A stretch of DNA of 64,000 nt from Acidobacteriaceae bacterium dw_441 (GTDB taxonomy: Bacteria; Acidobacteriota; Terriglobia; Terriglobales; Acidobacteriaceae), in NCBI GenBank assembly GCA_018449715.1, contig JAAVVA010000003.1, forward strand, positions 248,001-312,000, given 5' to 3'. This document shows, in pieces, positions 35,241-44,029 of the stretch; within the stretch, counting starts at the first letter, position 1, and each line of letters begins with the position of its first letter. The notes below the pieces were generated by a model. That model was not told the DNA's origin. It was given only the letters and a program-made list of their open reading frames with translations, and did no database searches. The translations under genes were made by a program, and so were the position numbers.

Positions 35241-36194
35241 GTGATCGTTGAGATCGAGGGACTGCGCAAGGTCTACCAGGGCAGGCAGCAGGTCGTGGCC
35301 GTCGATGGAATCGACCTCGCGATCCAGCCCGGCGCGCTCTTCGGCTTCCTCGGGCCGAATGGAGCAGGGAAGACCACCACCATCAGCATCTGCACTACGC
35401 GAGCCCTGCCCACCGCGGGCCGCGTCCGCATCGCCGGAATCGACGTCGTGCAGTCGCCCGCGCAGGCCCGCCGCTCTATCGGAGTCGTGCCGCAGTACAA
35501 CACGCTCGACCGTGCCTGCACCATCTACGAGAACATCCACTTCCACTGCCTCTACTTCGGCTTCTCCCGCGCCGACGCGAAGAAGCGCACCGAGCACTTG
35601 CTCGCGCAGTTCCATCTCACCGAGCGCGCCAGCGCCTACCCGCAGCAGCTCTCCGGAGGGCTCGCGCAGCGCGTCCAGATCGCCCGCGCCATCGCGCACT
35701 ACCCCAAGGTCCTCTTCCTCGACGAGCCCAGCGCCGGGCTCGACCCGCAGAGCCGCATCGCCATGTGGGAGGCCGTCAAGCGCCTGCGCGAAGAGGGCAT
35801 CACCGTCGTCCTGACCACGCACTACATGGAAGAAGCCGACGAACTGTGCGACCGCGTCGCCATCATCGACCACGGAAAGATTCTTATCGAAGACACGCCC
35901 GCCGCTCTGAAAAACTCCATCGGGGCGCAGCGAGTCTACGAGCTTGATCTCCGCGACCTGCAAGGCATCCCAGCGTTTCTCGAACAGCTTCAGCGCAGGC
36001 CCGGCATCGCCAGCGCCGAGGCCACCGCCAAAGGGGTTCGCATCTTTGCAGGAGGAGGGGCCGGAGGAGGAGAGGGCCTTCTCTCCGACGTCGTCAGCGC
36101 GGCCAACCCCTACGGCTTGCGCGACCTCACCATCACCGAACCGAGCCTCGAAACCGTCTTCATCCGTCTCACAGGAAGGGAGCTTCGCGAGTAA
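35241..36194 (+). CDS. ABC-2 type exporter ATPase
   Basis: A 317-residue ATPase with Walker A (GPNGAGKTTT), signature QLSGGLAQRVQIARAI, Walker B (VLFLDEPSAGLDP) and the switch histidine in TTHYMEEAD. It belongs to the DrrA/NodI-like class that pairs with ABC-2 permeases. The C-terminal 80 residues include a Gly/Glu-rich loop (AGGGAGGGEG). I start it at the GTG at 35241, which has AGGGAGGGA just before it. The permease follows after 2 bases. Confidence 0.92.
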   Translation: MIVEIEGLRKVYQGRQQVVAVDGIDLAIQPGALFGFLGPNGAGKTTTISICTTRALPTAGRVRIAGIDVVQSPAQARRSIGVVPQYNTLDRACTIYENIHFHCLYFGFSRADAKKRTEHLLAQFHLTERASAYPQQLSGGLAQRVQIARAIAHYPKVLFLDEPSAGLDPQSRIAMWEAVKRLREEGITVVLTTHYMEEADELCDRVAIIDHGKILIEDTPAALKNSIGAQRVYELDLRDLQGIPAFLEQLQRRPGIASAEATAKGVRIFAGGGAGGGEGLLSDVVSAANPYGLRDLTITEPSLETVFIRLTGRELRE

Positions 36195-36196
36195 TC

Positions 36197-37054
36197 ATGT
36201 CCGAATCCGCCGTCATCGCAACCCCCGCTCCCGCCGCCAGCGGCTCCATCAGGATGCAGTACGCCCGCGCCTTCGCCGGTCTGTTCCTTCGTGACCTTCA
36301 CGTGCTGCGCCGCGAGATGTTTCCCTTCATCGTTCGTGTCTGCATGAACCCGATGCTCTTCCTCTTCGTCTTCACCTTCATCATGCCGCACATGAACGGC
36401 GGAGCCTCGATGAATCCCACCGCCGCGATGGGGTCGAGCTTCGGAACCGTACTTCTGCCCGGCCTGATGGCGGTGGCGATCATGTTCAGCGGCATCGCCG
36501 CCGTCGCTCTCCCTCTCGCGCAGGAGTTCGGAATCACCCGCGAGATTGACGACCGCGTCATGTGTCCGTTGCCGGTCGCCGCCGTCGCCATCGAGAAGAT
36601 CTGCTTCTCCGCGATGCAGAGCGTCATCGCGGCCATCGTCGTTTTCCCGCTCGCGTACTACATCCCGAGCACGCCGGTCGTCGCGCACGTCGAAAGCTGG
36701 CCGTACCTGGTCGCGGTGGTGCTGCTGGCTTCGATCACGGCGGGCGCACTCGGCCTCACCATCGGCACCACGGTCGAGCCCAAACAGATCGGCCTTATCT
36801 TCGGCGTCGTCGTCATGCCGATCACCTTCCTCGGCTGTGTCTACTACCCGTGGCGCGCTCTCGCACCCATCCCGTGGCTTCAGATGGGAGTGCTCATCAA
36901 CCCCATCGTCTACATGAGCGAGGGCCTGCGCTCGGCCCTCACGCCCACGTTGCCGCACATGCCCCACGCGATGATCCTCGGGATGCTGACCTTCTTCCTC
37001 ATCCTTCTGACATGGCTTGGAATCCGCGGCTTCCTCCGCCGCGTCATCGGCTAG
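36197..37054 (+). CDS. ABC-2 type permease
   Basis: A 285-residue inner-membrane protein with six predicted helices and the ABC-2 signature GCVYYPWRALAPIPWLQ in the last third. It forms a two-gene exporter with the ATPase upstream; such systems move drugs, lipids or polysaccharides. The first 20 residues are a soluble Ala/Pro tail. An intrinsic terminator-like hairpin follows at 37102. Confidence 0.92.
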   Translation: MSESAVIATPAPAASGSIRMQYARAFAGLFLRDLHVLRREMFPFIVRVCMNPMLFLFVFTFIMPHMNGGASMNPTAAMGSSFGTVLLPGLMAVAIMFSGIAAVALPLAQEFGITREIDDRVMCPLPVAAVAIEKICFSAMQSVIAAIVVFPLAYYIPSTPVVAHVESWPYLVAVVLLASITAGALGLTIGTTVEPKQIGLIFGVVVMPITFLGCVYYPWRALAPIPWLQMGVLINPIVYMSEGLRSALTPTLPHMPHAMILGMLTFFLILLTWLGIRGFLRRVIG

Positions 37055-37101
37055 TGCTGCACGCACGGCGAAACGCGCTCGTTGCGCGCCTTCAGTGCAA
37101 T

Positions 37102-37137
37102 GAGAAACGGCTTCCCCGCAAGGAGAAGCCATTTCTC
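37102..37137 (+). terminator. Hairpin terminator of the ABC-2 operon
   Basis: GAGAAA and GGCTTC pair with GAAGCC and TTTCTC, each arm having one unpaired base, around a 10-base loop. It is followed by GTTTGTCTCCGCTTTTTTCTTT and stands 47 bases after the permease stop. Confidence 0.65.
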
Positions 37138-37176
37138 GTTTGTCTCCGCTTTTTTCTTTAGCCACAACTTATAAAA

Positions 37177-37226
37177 CTTGTCATTCCGCAGCGCAGCGAA
37201 GGAATCTGCTTCTCTTTGCAGGATGC
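37177..37226 (+). repeat. Dispersed repeat family A, copy 2
   Basis: Begins CTTGTCATTCCGCAGCGCAG, continues CGAAGGAATCTGCTTCTC and ends TTTGCAGGATGC. It lies directly before the stop of the YpdA-like gene, between two convergent genes. It differs from copy 3 at only a few positions. Confidence 0.85.
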
Positions 37227-38252
37227 TCAATCCACCGCGACAGCCGAAACATTCTTCGCCAGCAGATCCGCCGCAATCTGCTTCCCATGAAAGCGTCCGT
37301 TCTCAATGAAGATCTCGTTCGTCCTCTCGCCCGCGACCACAACCCCCGCAAGATAAATCCCCGGAACATTGCTCTCGAGCGTCATGGGATCGCACGCCGG
37401 GCAGCGGTCGTTCTCCTCATCCAGCTTCACGCCCAGAGCCTCAAGGAAGCGGAAGTCCGGCTGATACCCCGTCAGGGCAAAGACGAACTGGTTAGGAATC
37501 GTAATCTCGCCTTTAGGAGTCGCAATCGTCGCATCGTCTTCGGTGATGCGTGTGACGCTGCTCGAAAAGTACGCTGTGATCTCGCCATTCTTCACACGGT
37601 TGTTGACGTCCGGCAGAATCCAGTACTTCACATGGTGGTGCATCTCCGCGCCGCGATGCACCAGCGTCACGCGTGCTCCATGCCGCCACAGGTCGAGCGC
37701 CGCAATGGCTGCGGAGTTCTTGCCGCCGATCACCACCACATCCAGCCCGTAGTAAGGATGCGGAGCGTGATAGTAATGCGTAACCTTGTTCAGCTCCTCG
37801 CCCGGAATTCCCAGGTAGTTCGGCAGGTCGTAGTACCCCGTAGCGATCACCAGCTTGCGAGCCCGATGCTCGATCTGCCTTCCAAAGCGATCCATCGTGT
37901 GGATCGTGAAGTTGCCATCGCTCCCCGCGACCCGCACCACCGTCTCATACTGCCGCACGTCCAGCCTGTAGTGCTCGGCGACCTTGCGGTAGTACTCCAA
38001 AGCTTCATCCCGCGTGGGCTTCTGGTTCGGGCTGGAGAAGGGAATATCTCCAATCTCCAGCAGCTCCGGAGTCGTGAAGAAGGTCATGTTCGATGGATAG
38101 TGAAAGAGCGAGTTGCACAGGCAACCCTTGTCGATCAGAACCACCTTGAACCCCGCCCGCTGCGCCTCGATCGCGCACGCCATGCCGGTAGGACCGGCTC
38201 CGATGACTACCAGATCTGCTTTCGTCTCCGTGTAGGCCGCTTGCTCGCTCAT
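37227..38252 (-). CDS. YpdA-like NAD(P)/FAD-dependent disulfide reductase
   Basis: A 341-residue flavoprotein with an FAD-binding GAGPTGM near residue 18 and a second NAD(P)-binding GGKNSAAIAA near 178. The motif GCLCNSLFHYPSNMTFF is characteristic of YpdA, the putative bacillithiol disulfide reductase, which lacks the CxxC of thioredoxin reductase. Bacillithiol pathway genes have been reported outside the Firmicutes, so a low-molecular-weight thiol system is plausible in this organism. No bsh gene is in the window. Confidence 0.85.
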   Translation of the reverse strand: MSEQAAYTETKADLVVIGAGPTGMACAIEAQRAGFKVVLIDKGCLCNSLFHYPSNMTFFTTPELLEIGDIPFSSPNQKPTRDEALEYYRKVAEHYRLDVRQYETVVRVAGSDGNFTIHTMDRFGRQIEHRARKLVIATGYYDLPNYLGIPGEELNKVTHYYHAPHPYYGLDVVVIGGKNSAAIAALDLWRHGARVTLVHRGAEMHHHVKYWILPDVNNRVKNGEITAYFSSSVTRITEDDATIATPKGEITIPNQFVFALTGYQPDFRFLEALGVKLDEENDRCPACDPMTLESNVPGIYLAGVVVAGERTNEIFIENGRFHGKQIAADLLAKNVSAVAVD

Positions 38253-38317
38253 GTATCTATCTTACTGAACTGCCCGTTTACACAAGCTTCAATCATCGTC
38301 GCGTAGCCACGAACGTC

Positions 38318-38356
38318 ATTCTGAGAGCAACGAAGAATCCTTGTATTTTTTGCAGG
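38318..38356 (+). repeat. Related repeat, tandem with family A copy 3
   Basis: Begins GTCATTCTGAGAGCAACGAAG and continues AATCCTTGTATTTTTTGCAGG. It shares the GTCATTC, CGAAG, AATC and TTTGCAGG elements with family A but differs in between. It lies about 28 bases before copy 3 in the same orientation. Confidence 0.6.
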
Positions 38357-38384
38357 AGGTAATCTTCTCCGCAATTAATTTGAA

Positions 38385-38433
38385 CTTGTCATTCCGTAGC
38401 GCAGCGAAGGAATCCGCTTCTCTTTGCAGGGTG
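38385..38433 (+). repeat. Dispersed repeat family A, copy 3
   Basis: Begins CTTGTCATTCCGTAGCGCAG and ends CTCTTTGCAGGGTGC. It occupies most of the gap between the YpdA-like gene and the LuxR regulator gene, ending about 17 bases before the stop of the latter. Confidence 0.85.
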
Positions 38434-38449
38434 CAGCAGGCCGCAAGCT

Positions 38450-39148
38450 CTAACTCTCCAGCGTCACCAGCTTATGCGCAATCGCAAACAGAGCCAGCTC
38501 CAGCCGCGTCGAAACCCCTGTCTTATCGAAGATGTTCGACAGGTGCCGCTTCACCGTCTCCTCGCTGATCGTAAACTGCTTCGCGATGTCCTTATTGCTG
38601 CACCCTTCGACGATGCACGTCACCACCCCAAGCTCTCTCGGAGTCAGCCCATACGTCTTCTTCTCCGAGACAGCCGCCGCCACTTTCATCAGCTCATTGA
38701 GCGCGGCGACAAGATTCGCCACCCTCTCTCCGCCGATCCAGTAGTCGCCCGAGAGCACCGCCCGAATCGCCTGTGCGAGATCCTCCGCGACCGAGTCCTT
38801 CAGCACAATCCCACGCGCGCCAATCTGCAACGCTTCGATAATCTGTTGTGTCGAAACCGTGCTGGTCAGCAGAATGACCTTCACCCTCGGAGACTTGTCC
38901 ACGATGGACCGCATCGCCTCAAGCCCCGGAATCCTCGGCATGTGCAGATCGAGCAGAAGAACATCCGGTTGAAGCTCCGTCGTCTCCTTCACTGCGCTAT
39001 CGCCGTCCGCGGCCTCTCCCACAATCTCAAAGCCGGGCTCGCTCTCAAGCATGTTCCTTACGCCAAAGCGAACGACAGGATGATCATCCGCGACAACAAT
39101 TCGCACCGGAGCAGCTGGAACCGCTTTCTTCTTCCCGGTGGCTTTCAT
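38450..39148 (-). CDS. NarL/LuxR-family response regulator
   Basis: A 232-residue regulator: receiver domain with DDH at 21-23, Asp67 in LLLDLHMPR and Lys in IVLKDS, followed by a LuxR helix-turn-helix (LTPRELGVVTCIVEGCSNKD, TVKRHLSNIFDKTG). A basic tail of about 14 residues precedes the receiver. It lies 12 bases after the receiver-HPt gene, so the two are probably co-transcribed. No histidine kinase is adjacent. Confidence 0.92.
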   Translation of the reverse strand: MKATGKKKAVPAAPVRIVVADDHPVVRFGVRNMLESEPGFEIVGEAADGDSAVKETTELQPDVLLLDLHMPRIPGLEAMRSIVDKSPRVKVILLTSTVSTQQIIEALQIGARGIVLKDSVAEDLAQAIRAVLSGDYWIGGERVANLVAALNELMKVAAAVSEKKTYGLTPRELGVVTCIVEGCSNKDIAKQFTISEETVKRHLSNIFDKTGVSTRLELALFAIAHKLVTLES

Positions 39149-39160
39149 GGTCGGGTCTCC

Positions 39161-39889
39161 TCACTGTCTCACGCTGCGGCTCCTATGTTGGGCCACGACC
39201 GCTTCGAGGCGATCGCACGCCTTCAGGAACGTTTCGAGTGACTCTCTGGAGTAAGCATATAACTTATTGTTTTCAAAAGAAGTTGCAATCATTTGCACTT
39301 CAAGCGCTCCCACCATGCCGCAGCTTCCCTTGATCGCATGAGCCTGCCTCTGGCACTCCTCCGCGTCGCCCTGCTCGACTGCATCGCGTATCTCGGCGAT
39401 GCGTCTCCTCGTATCGCCGAGGAACATCTCGTAAAGCGTCGCCAGCCGCTCCGCGCTCATGGACGCACTCAGCCGCTCGTACGTCCTCTCATCGAGCGTC
39501 AGGGCTGCTGCCTGATCCTGCGGCGCATCGGCGCTCTCCTTCTCAAGCATCCGTCGCAGCTTGTCTTGCAGCTGGTCCATCGTGAAGGGCTTGCGAAGAA
39601 ACCCGTCGTACCCCGCGAGATCCCCCGCCGCAGCCTCACTCCCGCTCATGGCGATCACCCACACAGAGCCGCCGCACACCGTACGCAGCGCCTCCGCCAG
39701 GGCACTCCCCCGCAGCCCCGGCATCTGGAGATCCGCAAGGACCACATCCTTCTGCGAAAGCATCGTCAGGGCCGCCTCGCCGGACTCTGCCGTCTCCACC
39801 GCATAGCCTGTATGAGCCAGCAGCATCTCGAGAACCTCGCGGCTTACAGAATCGTCGTCCACCACGAGAATGCGGAGCGGCTCGCTCAT
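39161..39889 (-). CDS. Response regulator receiver fused to a histidine phosphotransfer (HPt) domain
   Basis: Residues 1-115 form a receiver domain (DDD at 11-13, Asp53 in VVLADLQMPG, Lys100 in FLRKPF). Residues 140-242 form an HPt four-helix bundle with phosphoacceptor His184 in QAHAIKGSCGMVGA. It can therefore accept and pass phosphate but has no output or catalytic domain. I start it at the ATG at 39889 because receivers begin right there; a longer frame to 39946 adds 19 residues. It probably relays to the LuxR regulator downstream. Confidence 0.88.
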   Translation of the reverse strand: MSEPLRILVVDDDSVSREVLEMLLAHTGYAVETAESGEAALTMLSQKDVVLADLQMPGLRGSALAEALRTVCGGSVWVIAMSGSEAAAGDLAGYDGFLRKPFTMDQLQDKLRRMLEKESADAPQDQAAALTLDERTYERLSASMSAERLATLYEMFLGDTRRRIAEIRDAVEQGDAEECQRQAHAIKGSCGMVGALEVQMIATSFENNKLYAYSRESLETFLKACDRLEAVVAQHRSRSVRQ

Positions 39890-39954
39890 GCGGCAAGAGT
39901 ACCAAAGCCTACAGTCCCTGCCGGTAAAGCGACGCAGGCGGTACATTAGACCTC

Positions 39955-42042
39955 ATGGGTTTTGAGGACCTTCCACCGCCGCACTCCAACGACGATGCCT
40001 CGGTCGCCTCGCAGCTTCGCCTGCTGACCTCTCGCGTCGAAACCCTCGAGCGCGAACTGGCCGAACTGCGCGCCGCATCCGTTCCCGCGACAAACCCCGC
40101 GCCTGCTCCCGTGGCAAGGCCCACTCCTGCAACTCCACCTCCACCGCCTTTTGTCCCCCTGCCGCCCGTGGAGCCTCTCCCAATTGCCCCTCCTGCGGTA
40201 GCCTCCCCCTCGACCTCACTCGAAAACCGTCTGGGAGCGCAGGTCTTCAACCGCATCGGCATCATCGCCCTGATGATCGGGGCCACCTGGTTCCTCAAAC
40301 TCGCCATCGACAACCAGTGGATCGGCCCGGTTGGCCGCATCCTCATCGGACTCATCGCAGGCGCGGGGCTCGTCCTCTGGTCCGAGCGCTTCCGCCGCAA
40401 GGGCTTCCCGGCCTTCTCCTACTCGCTCAAGGCCATCGGTTCGGGCGTCCTCTACCTCACGCTCTGGGCGGCCTACCAGCTCTACCACCTGCTGCCGTCA
40501 GAGGCCGCACTCGGCGGCATGATCCTCGTCACCGCATGGAACGTATGGATGGCATGGGCGCAGAACGCGGAGCTACTCGCGGCCTATGCTCTCGCCGGTG
40601 GCCTCTCCACGCCTCTCCTGCTTTCGACCGGAGGCGATCACGAGGTCTTCCTCTTCACCTACCTCCTCGCCATCGACGCCGCTGTCGTCGGGCTGGTCCG
40701 TATTCGCCCGTGGCCCCGCCTTCTCCTGGGAGCCTTCCCTGCGACAGTGCTCTACTTCTTCGGCTGGTACTGGAGCTTCTACTCCGAGCCCGCCTTCACC
40801 ACTACGGCTCTCTTCATCGGACTCTTCTTCGCGGTCTTCGCCGCTGTGCCCTTCGGAGCCGCCCCTCAGTCCGCTCCCGCACGCGGACGCTTCGGCCTCC
40901 TCATCCGTTTCACCCCGCAGATCCTCCTCCCCATCGGCAACGCGGCCTTCGCCTCTCTCGCCTTCTTCGCAGCGATGGAGCGAGCCGACCGCCACTGGTT
41001 CCTCCCCTGGCTGATGCTCATCATGGCGGCGGTCTACCTGCTCTTCACCCGCCTCCCGCAGTCCGCCGTGCCCGCGGCCATCCACCTGTCGCTCGCGGTC
41101 GTCTTCCTCACCATCGCGATTCCCCTCAAGGCCAGCGGACACTGGATCACCGTCGCCTGGCTCGTCGAAGGCGTCGCGCTCCTCTGGGTCGCCTCCCGCA
41201 CCCGAAGCTCCGCTGCCGATTCCAGCAAGGTCCTGCGCTGGCTCTCAGCGGCCTCGCTCATCCTGGGCTTCGCCGGTCTGCTCTCCGTGACCTTCTGGTT
41301 TGAAGGAGACGTCCCCTCCGCTTTCCTCAACCACAATCTCGGGACAGCCCTCACCGCCGCCGCCGCCTTCGCAGCGGCCTGCTGGCTCGCCCTCCGCACC
41401 CGCCAGCAGGGCGAACCCGACTGGCCCGCATGGTCGCAGTTCGCCTTCGTCGCAGCCATCGCGGTCGATCTCGTCGCCATCCTCCTCTCCCTGCGCGAGA
41501 TCGCCACCTCCCGCTCCAGCGTCGTTGTGCACCCTCCGCTTCTCAGCGCGGACTTCGGCATGGCGCTCCTCGGCCTCACTCTTCTCGCGGCGGTTGCATG
41601 GAGCACCCTCCGCATCGCTCTCGCCGATACAGCCACCCTCCTTTGGGCGCAGCTCTCCGGCGGAACCGTCATCGTGCTCAACCTCGTCGCCATCCTCACG
41701 GGCGTCCGCGAGATCGAATCCTTCTGGCCTGCGACCGCGTCTACCCCCGAAGCCGAGCTGCAACGCGCTCTCGCCGTCTCGGCCTTCCTCATGCTCTACG
41801 GAGCGGCCCTGCTCGCCATCGGCTTCTGGCGCCGCACGGCCTTCATCCGCTGGCAGGCGCTCATTCTGCTGGTCTTCACCATCGGCAAGACCTTCCTCTA
41901 CGACATGCGCAGCCTCAGCCAGGGATACCGCGTCGTCAGCTTCCTCGGTCTCGGCGTGCTGCTGATGGCCGTCAGCTTCGCCTACCAGAAGGACTGGTTG
42001 GCCCTTCGCGACTCCGGCAACTCGACAGGGGAGGGCCAGTGA
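39955..42042 (+). CDS. DUF2339 polytopic membrane protein
   Basis: A 695-residue protein beginning with a coiled coil (RLLTSRVETLERELAELRA) and a Pro/Ala-rich linker, then about 20 hydrophobic segments from residue 95 on. The family start FNRIGIIALMIGATWFLKLA is clear. DUF2339 proteins are of unknown function. The end overlaps the DUF3999 gene by four bases (GTGA), so the two are translationally coupled. Confidence 0.88.
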   Translation: MGFEDLPPPHSNDDASVASQLRLLTSRVETLERELAELRAASVPATNPAPAPVARPTPATPPPPPFVPLPPVEPLPIAPPAVASPSTSLENRLGAQVFNRIGIIALMIGATWFLKLAIDNQWIGPVGRILIGLIAGAGLVLWSERFRRKGFPAFSYSLKAIGSGVLYLTLWAAYQLYHLLPSEAALGGMILVTAWNVWMAWAQNAELLAAYALAGGLSTPLLLSTGGDHEVFLFTYLLAIDAAVVGLVRIRPWPRLLLGAFPATVLYFFGWYWSFYSEPAFTTTALFIGLFFAVFAAVPFGAAPQSAPARGRFGLLIRFTPQILLPIGNAAFASLAFFAAMERADRHWFLPWLMLIMAAVYLLFTRLPQSAVPAAIHLSLAVVFLTIAIPLKASGHWITVAWLVEGVALLWVASRTRSSAADSSKVLRWLSAASLILGFAGLLSVTFWFEGDVPSAFLNHNLGTALTAAAAFAAACWLALRTRQQGEPDWPAWSQFAFVAAIAVDLVAILLSLREIATSRSSVVVHPPLLSADFGMALLGLTLLAAVAWSTLRIALADTATLLWAQLSGGTVIVLNLVAILTGVREIESFWPATASTPEAELQRALAVSAFLMLYGAALLAIGFWRRTAFIRWQALILLVFTIGKTFLYDMRSLSQGYRVVSFLGLGVLLMAVSFAYQKDWLALRDSGNSTGEGQ

Positions 42043-43352
42043 AGCTCCTCCCCCTCGCCTTCCTCCTCCTCTGGCAATCCGTCGCCGTCTCCCAAGCTGT
42101 TTCCCAGACCGTCGCCCCGGACTTTGTTCAAGCCGAGCGAGCCTACTTCCTCTACCAGCGTTCGATTGTCCCCTCTGGCCCCGGCCTGAGTTGCGCCGTG
42201 CTCGACGCCGACACCTTTGCCCACTCCGCGGCCTCGCTCAAAGACCTCCGCCTCTTCCCCCAGACCACCCAGGCCCGCGAGATCCCCTACGCCATCACCC
42301 TCAGCGAGCCCGTCCAGCCCGACTCCGAATCCGCCCGCGTCTTCAACCTCGGCTTCAAGGGGCGCTCCCTCAGCTTCGACCTCGCCATGCCGCACCGCCC
42401 CTACACCGAGGTCGACCTCAACCTCTCCGGCTCCGACTTCATCGCCACGGCGACGGTCACCGGCACCGACACCCCCGGCTCCACCACCGGCACGCGCCTC
42501 GGCGAGTTCACCCTCTTCGACCTCACCTCGCAGCGCCTCTCGCGCAACACCACGCTCCCTTTGCAGGAGTCCAGCTTCCCCTATCTCCACGTCGAGCTGA
42601 GCCTCTCACCGGCTCCCGGCGCGCCCAGCCTGCAGGTTTCTCCCCAGATGATTGCCGGGGCCTCCGTCCCGCCCAGCCGGGAGGCCCAGACCGTCTTCGC
42701 CGCGACCACTGAGACCAGCACCATCACCCAGCAGGGCCGCCAGAGCATCATCCGCTTCCACCTTCCGCAGCGCGTTCCCGTCGAGCGCATCAGCTTCGAG
42801 CTGGCCCCCGGCTTCACGAAGAACTTCAGCCGCGACGTCACCCTCCGCGACCGCTCCACCGGAACCCCGACCGCCGACGAGACCCTCTCGGGCAACATCT
42901 TCCGCGTGCGCCTCACGCAGGCAGGGCGCGAGATTCGCCAACAGCGCCTCAGCATTCCCGCCACCCTCGGCTCCAACCTCCAGAGCGATTCCGAGGTCGA
43001 GATTGTGGTCAACAACGGAGACGATCAGCCCCTTCCCATCGCCGCCGTCCGGCTGGAGATGCGCCAGCGCCGCCTCTGCTTCGAGGCCGCCTCCACCGAC
43101 CCGCTCACGCTCTTCTACGGCGACCCCACGCTCTCCTCGCCGGTCTACGACTTCGCCCGCACGGTCACCCTGACCAACCACGACCCGCTGGCCCGCGTCG
43201 GCTCCGAGCAGAAGAACCCCGTCTACACCCCCCGCCCGGACACCCGCGCCGCCACCGAGCGCCACCCCGAGCTGATCTGGGTCGCCTTCCTCGCGGTCAT
43301 CTGCATCCTGGCCATCGTTGCCATCCGCTCCACGCGCCGCCTGCCGCGCTGA
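42039..43352 (+). CDS. DUF3999 family membrane-anchored protein
   Basis: A signal peptide (VKLLPLAFLLLWQSVAVSQ) is followed by about 390 periplasmic, beta-rich residues and one C-terminal transmembrane helix (LIWVAFLAVICILAIVAI) with a short basic tail. The GTG start overlaps the upstream stop and has an AGGGGAGGG box in front; the same frame is open far upstream but is only a shadow there. DUF3999 is regularly encoded next to DUF2339 and the two presumably form one envelope complex. Its stop abuts the stop of the next, convergent gene. Confidence 0.85.
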   Translation: MKLLPLAFLLLWQSVAVSQAVSQTVAPDFVQAERAYFLYQRSIVPSGPGLSCAVLDADTFAHSAASLKDLRLFPQTTQAREIPYAITLSEPVQPDSESARVFNLGFKGRSLSFDLAMPHRPYTEVDLNLSGSDFIATATVTGTDTPGSTTGTRLGEFTLFDLTSQRLSRNTTLPLQESSFPYLHVELSLSPAPGAPSLQVSPQMIAGASVPPSREAQTVFAATTETSTITQQGRQSIIRFHLPQRVPVERISFELAPGFTKNFSRDVTLRDRSTGTPTADETLSGNIFRVRLTQAGREIRQQRLSIPATLGSNLQSDSEVEIVVNNGDDQPLPIAAVRLEMRQRRLCFEAASTDPLTLFYGDPTLSSPVYDFARTVTLTNHDPLARVGSEQKNPVYTPRPDTRAATERHPELIWVAFLAVICILAIVAIRSTRRLPR

Positions 43353-43859
43353 TCACTCCGCGAGTTGAGAGATGACGGAGCGGAGATACTGGCGATTGGC
43401 ATGGATGGAGTAAGCCTCAATGCAGAATCCCAGGACTCCAACCGACATCAGGGCCAGCGCAACGCCTGTTCTTGTTGGTCTTCTTTGGGGGAGGAACACC
43501 AGCACAACACCGCTGAGCAGAAGTGCTCCGTCGAGCAGGAGCGCTCCGGTATAGCCCGAACGGAACACTTCTTTCATACGCAGGATTTCAGCCTGACGGA
43601 TCTCTCTGTCAGGGAGAGGCGAGGAGATACTCTTCGCTTCCGCAGAGCGTTTCTCGACGATCTTCGAGTAACCAAAGCTCGTGCCTGCCTGAAACACACC
43701 CGCCGCAAGAAGCACATATGCCATGCCTCGGGAGAGAGAGGCTTTTCCTGCCGTTCTCCAAAGAAGCAGAGAGAGGAGCACCAGAACGACTCCGATTCCT
43801 GTACACAACATTGCGAAGTGCCATTCCGCTTCGTAGTACTGCTGGACTGCTTCGATCAT
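43353..43859 (-). CDS. Membrane protein of unknown function, four helices
   Basis: A 168-residue protein with four predicted membrane helices (for example FAMLCTGIGVVLVLLSLLLW and ALLLDGALLLSGVVLVFLP) and a charged loop of about 30 residues between helices 2 and 3 (EKRSAEAKSISSPLPDREIR). I do not recognise a named family. It is a single gene, convergent with DUF3999 and facing no partner. Confidence 0.72.
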   Translation of the reverse strand: MIEAVQQYYEAEWHFAMLCTGIGVVLVLLSLLLWRTAGKASLSRGMAYVLLAAGVFQAGTSFGYSKIVEKRSAEAKSISSPLPDREIRQAEILRMKEVFRSGYTGALLLDGALLLSGVVLVFLPQRRPTRTGVALALMSVGVLGFCIEAYSIHANRQYLRSVISQLAE

Positions 43860-43970
43860 CTTCCTCCGGCGTCAGGTCGCGTGTTACCTCTCGAGTAGGT
43901 TTACCGCCAACAGAATTAGAGATGTGAGATGTCGAGCAAAGTTCGACCATATTTTCACCTGCGCAGCAGA

Positions 43971-43999
43971 AAGCCCTCGGAGGGGTCCTCCGAGGGCTT
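43971..43999 (-). terminator. Hairpin terminator downstream of ftsK
   Basis: AAGCCCTCGGAGG and CCTCCGAGGGCTT form a perfect 13-bp stem with a GGT loop. It stands 30 bases past the ftsK stop. The T-run (TTTTCTCTTTTC) is stronger on the plus strand, so it may be bidirectional, but no plus-strand gene ends here. Confidence 0.65.
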
Positions 44000-44029
44000 T
44001 TCTCTTTTCATCGTTTGGGAGTATACGAG

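Noticed and set aside
41430..42038. Upstream extension of the DUF3999 frame
   Set aside because: It lies fully within DUF2339 in another frame; the GTG at 42039 with ribosome-binding site and signal peptide is clearly the start.
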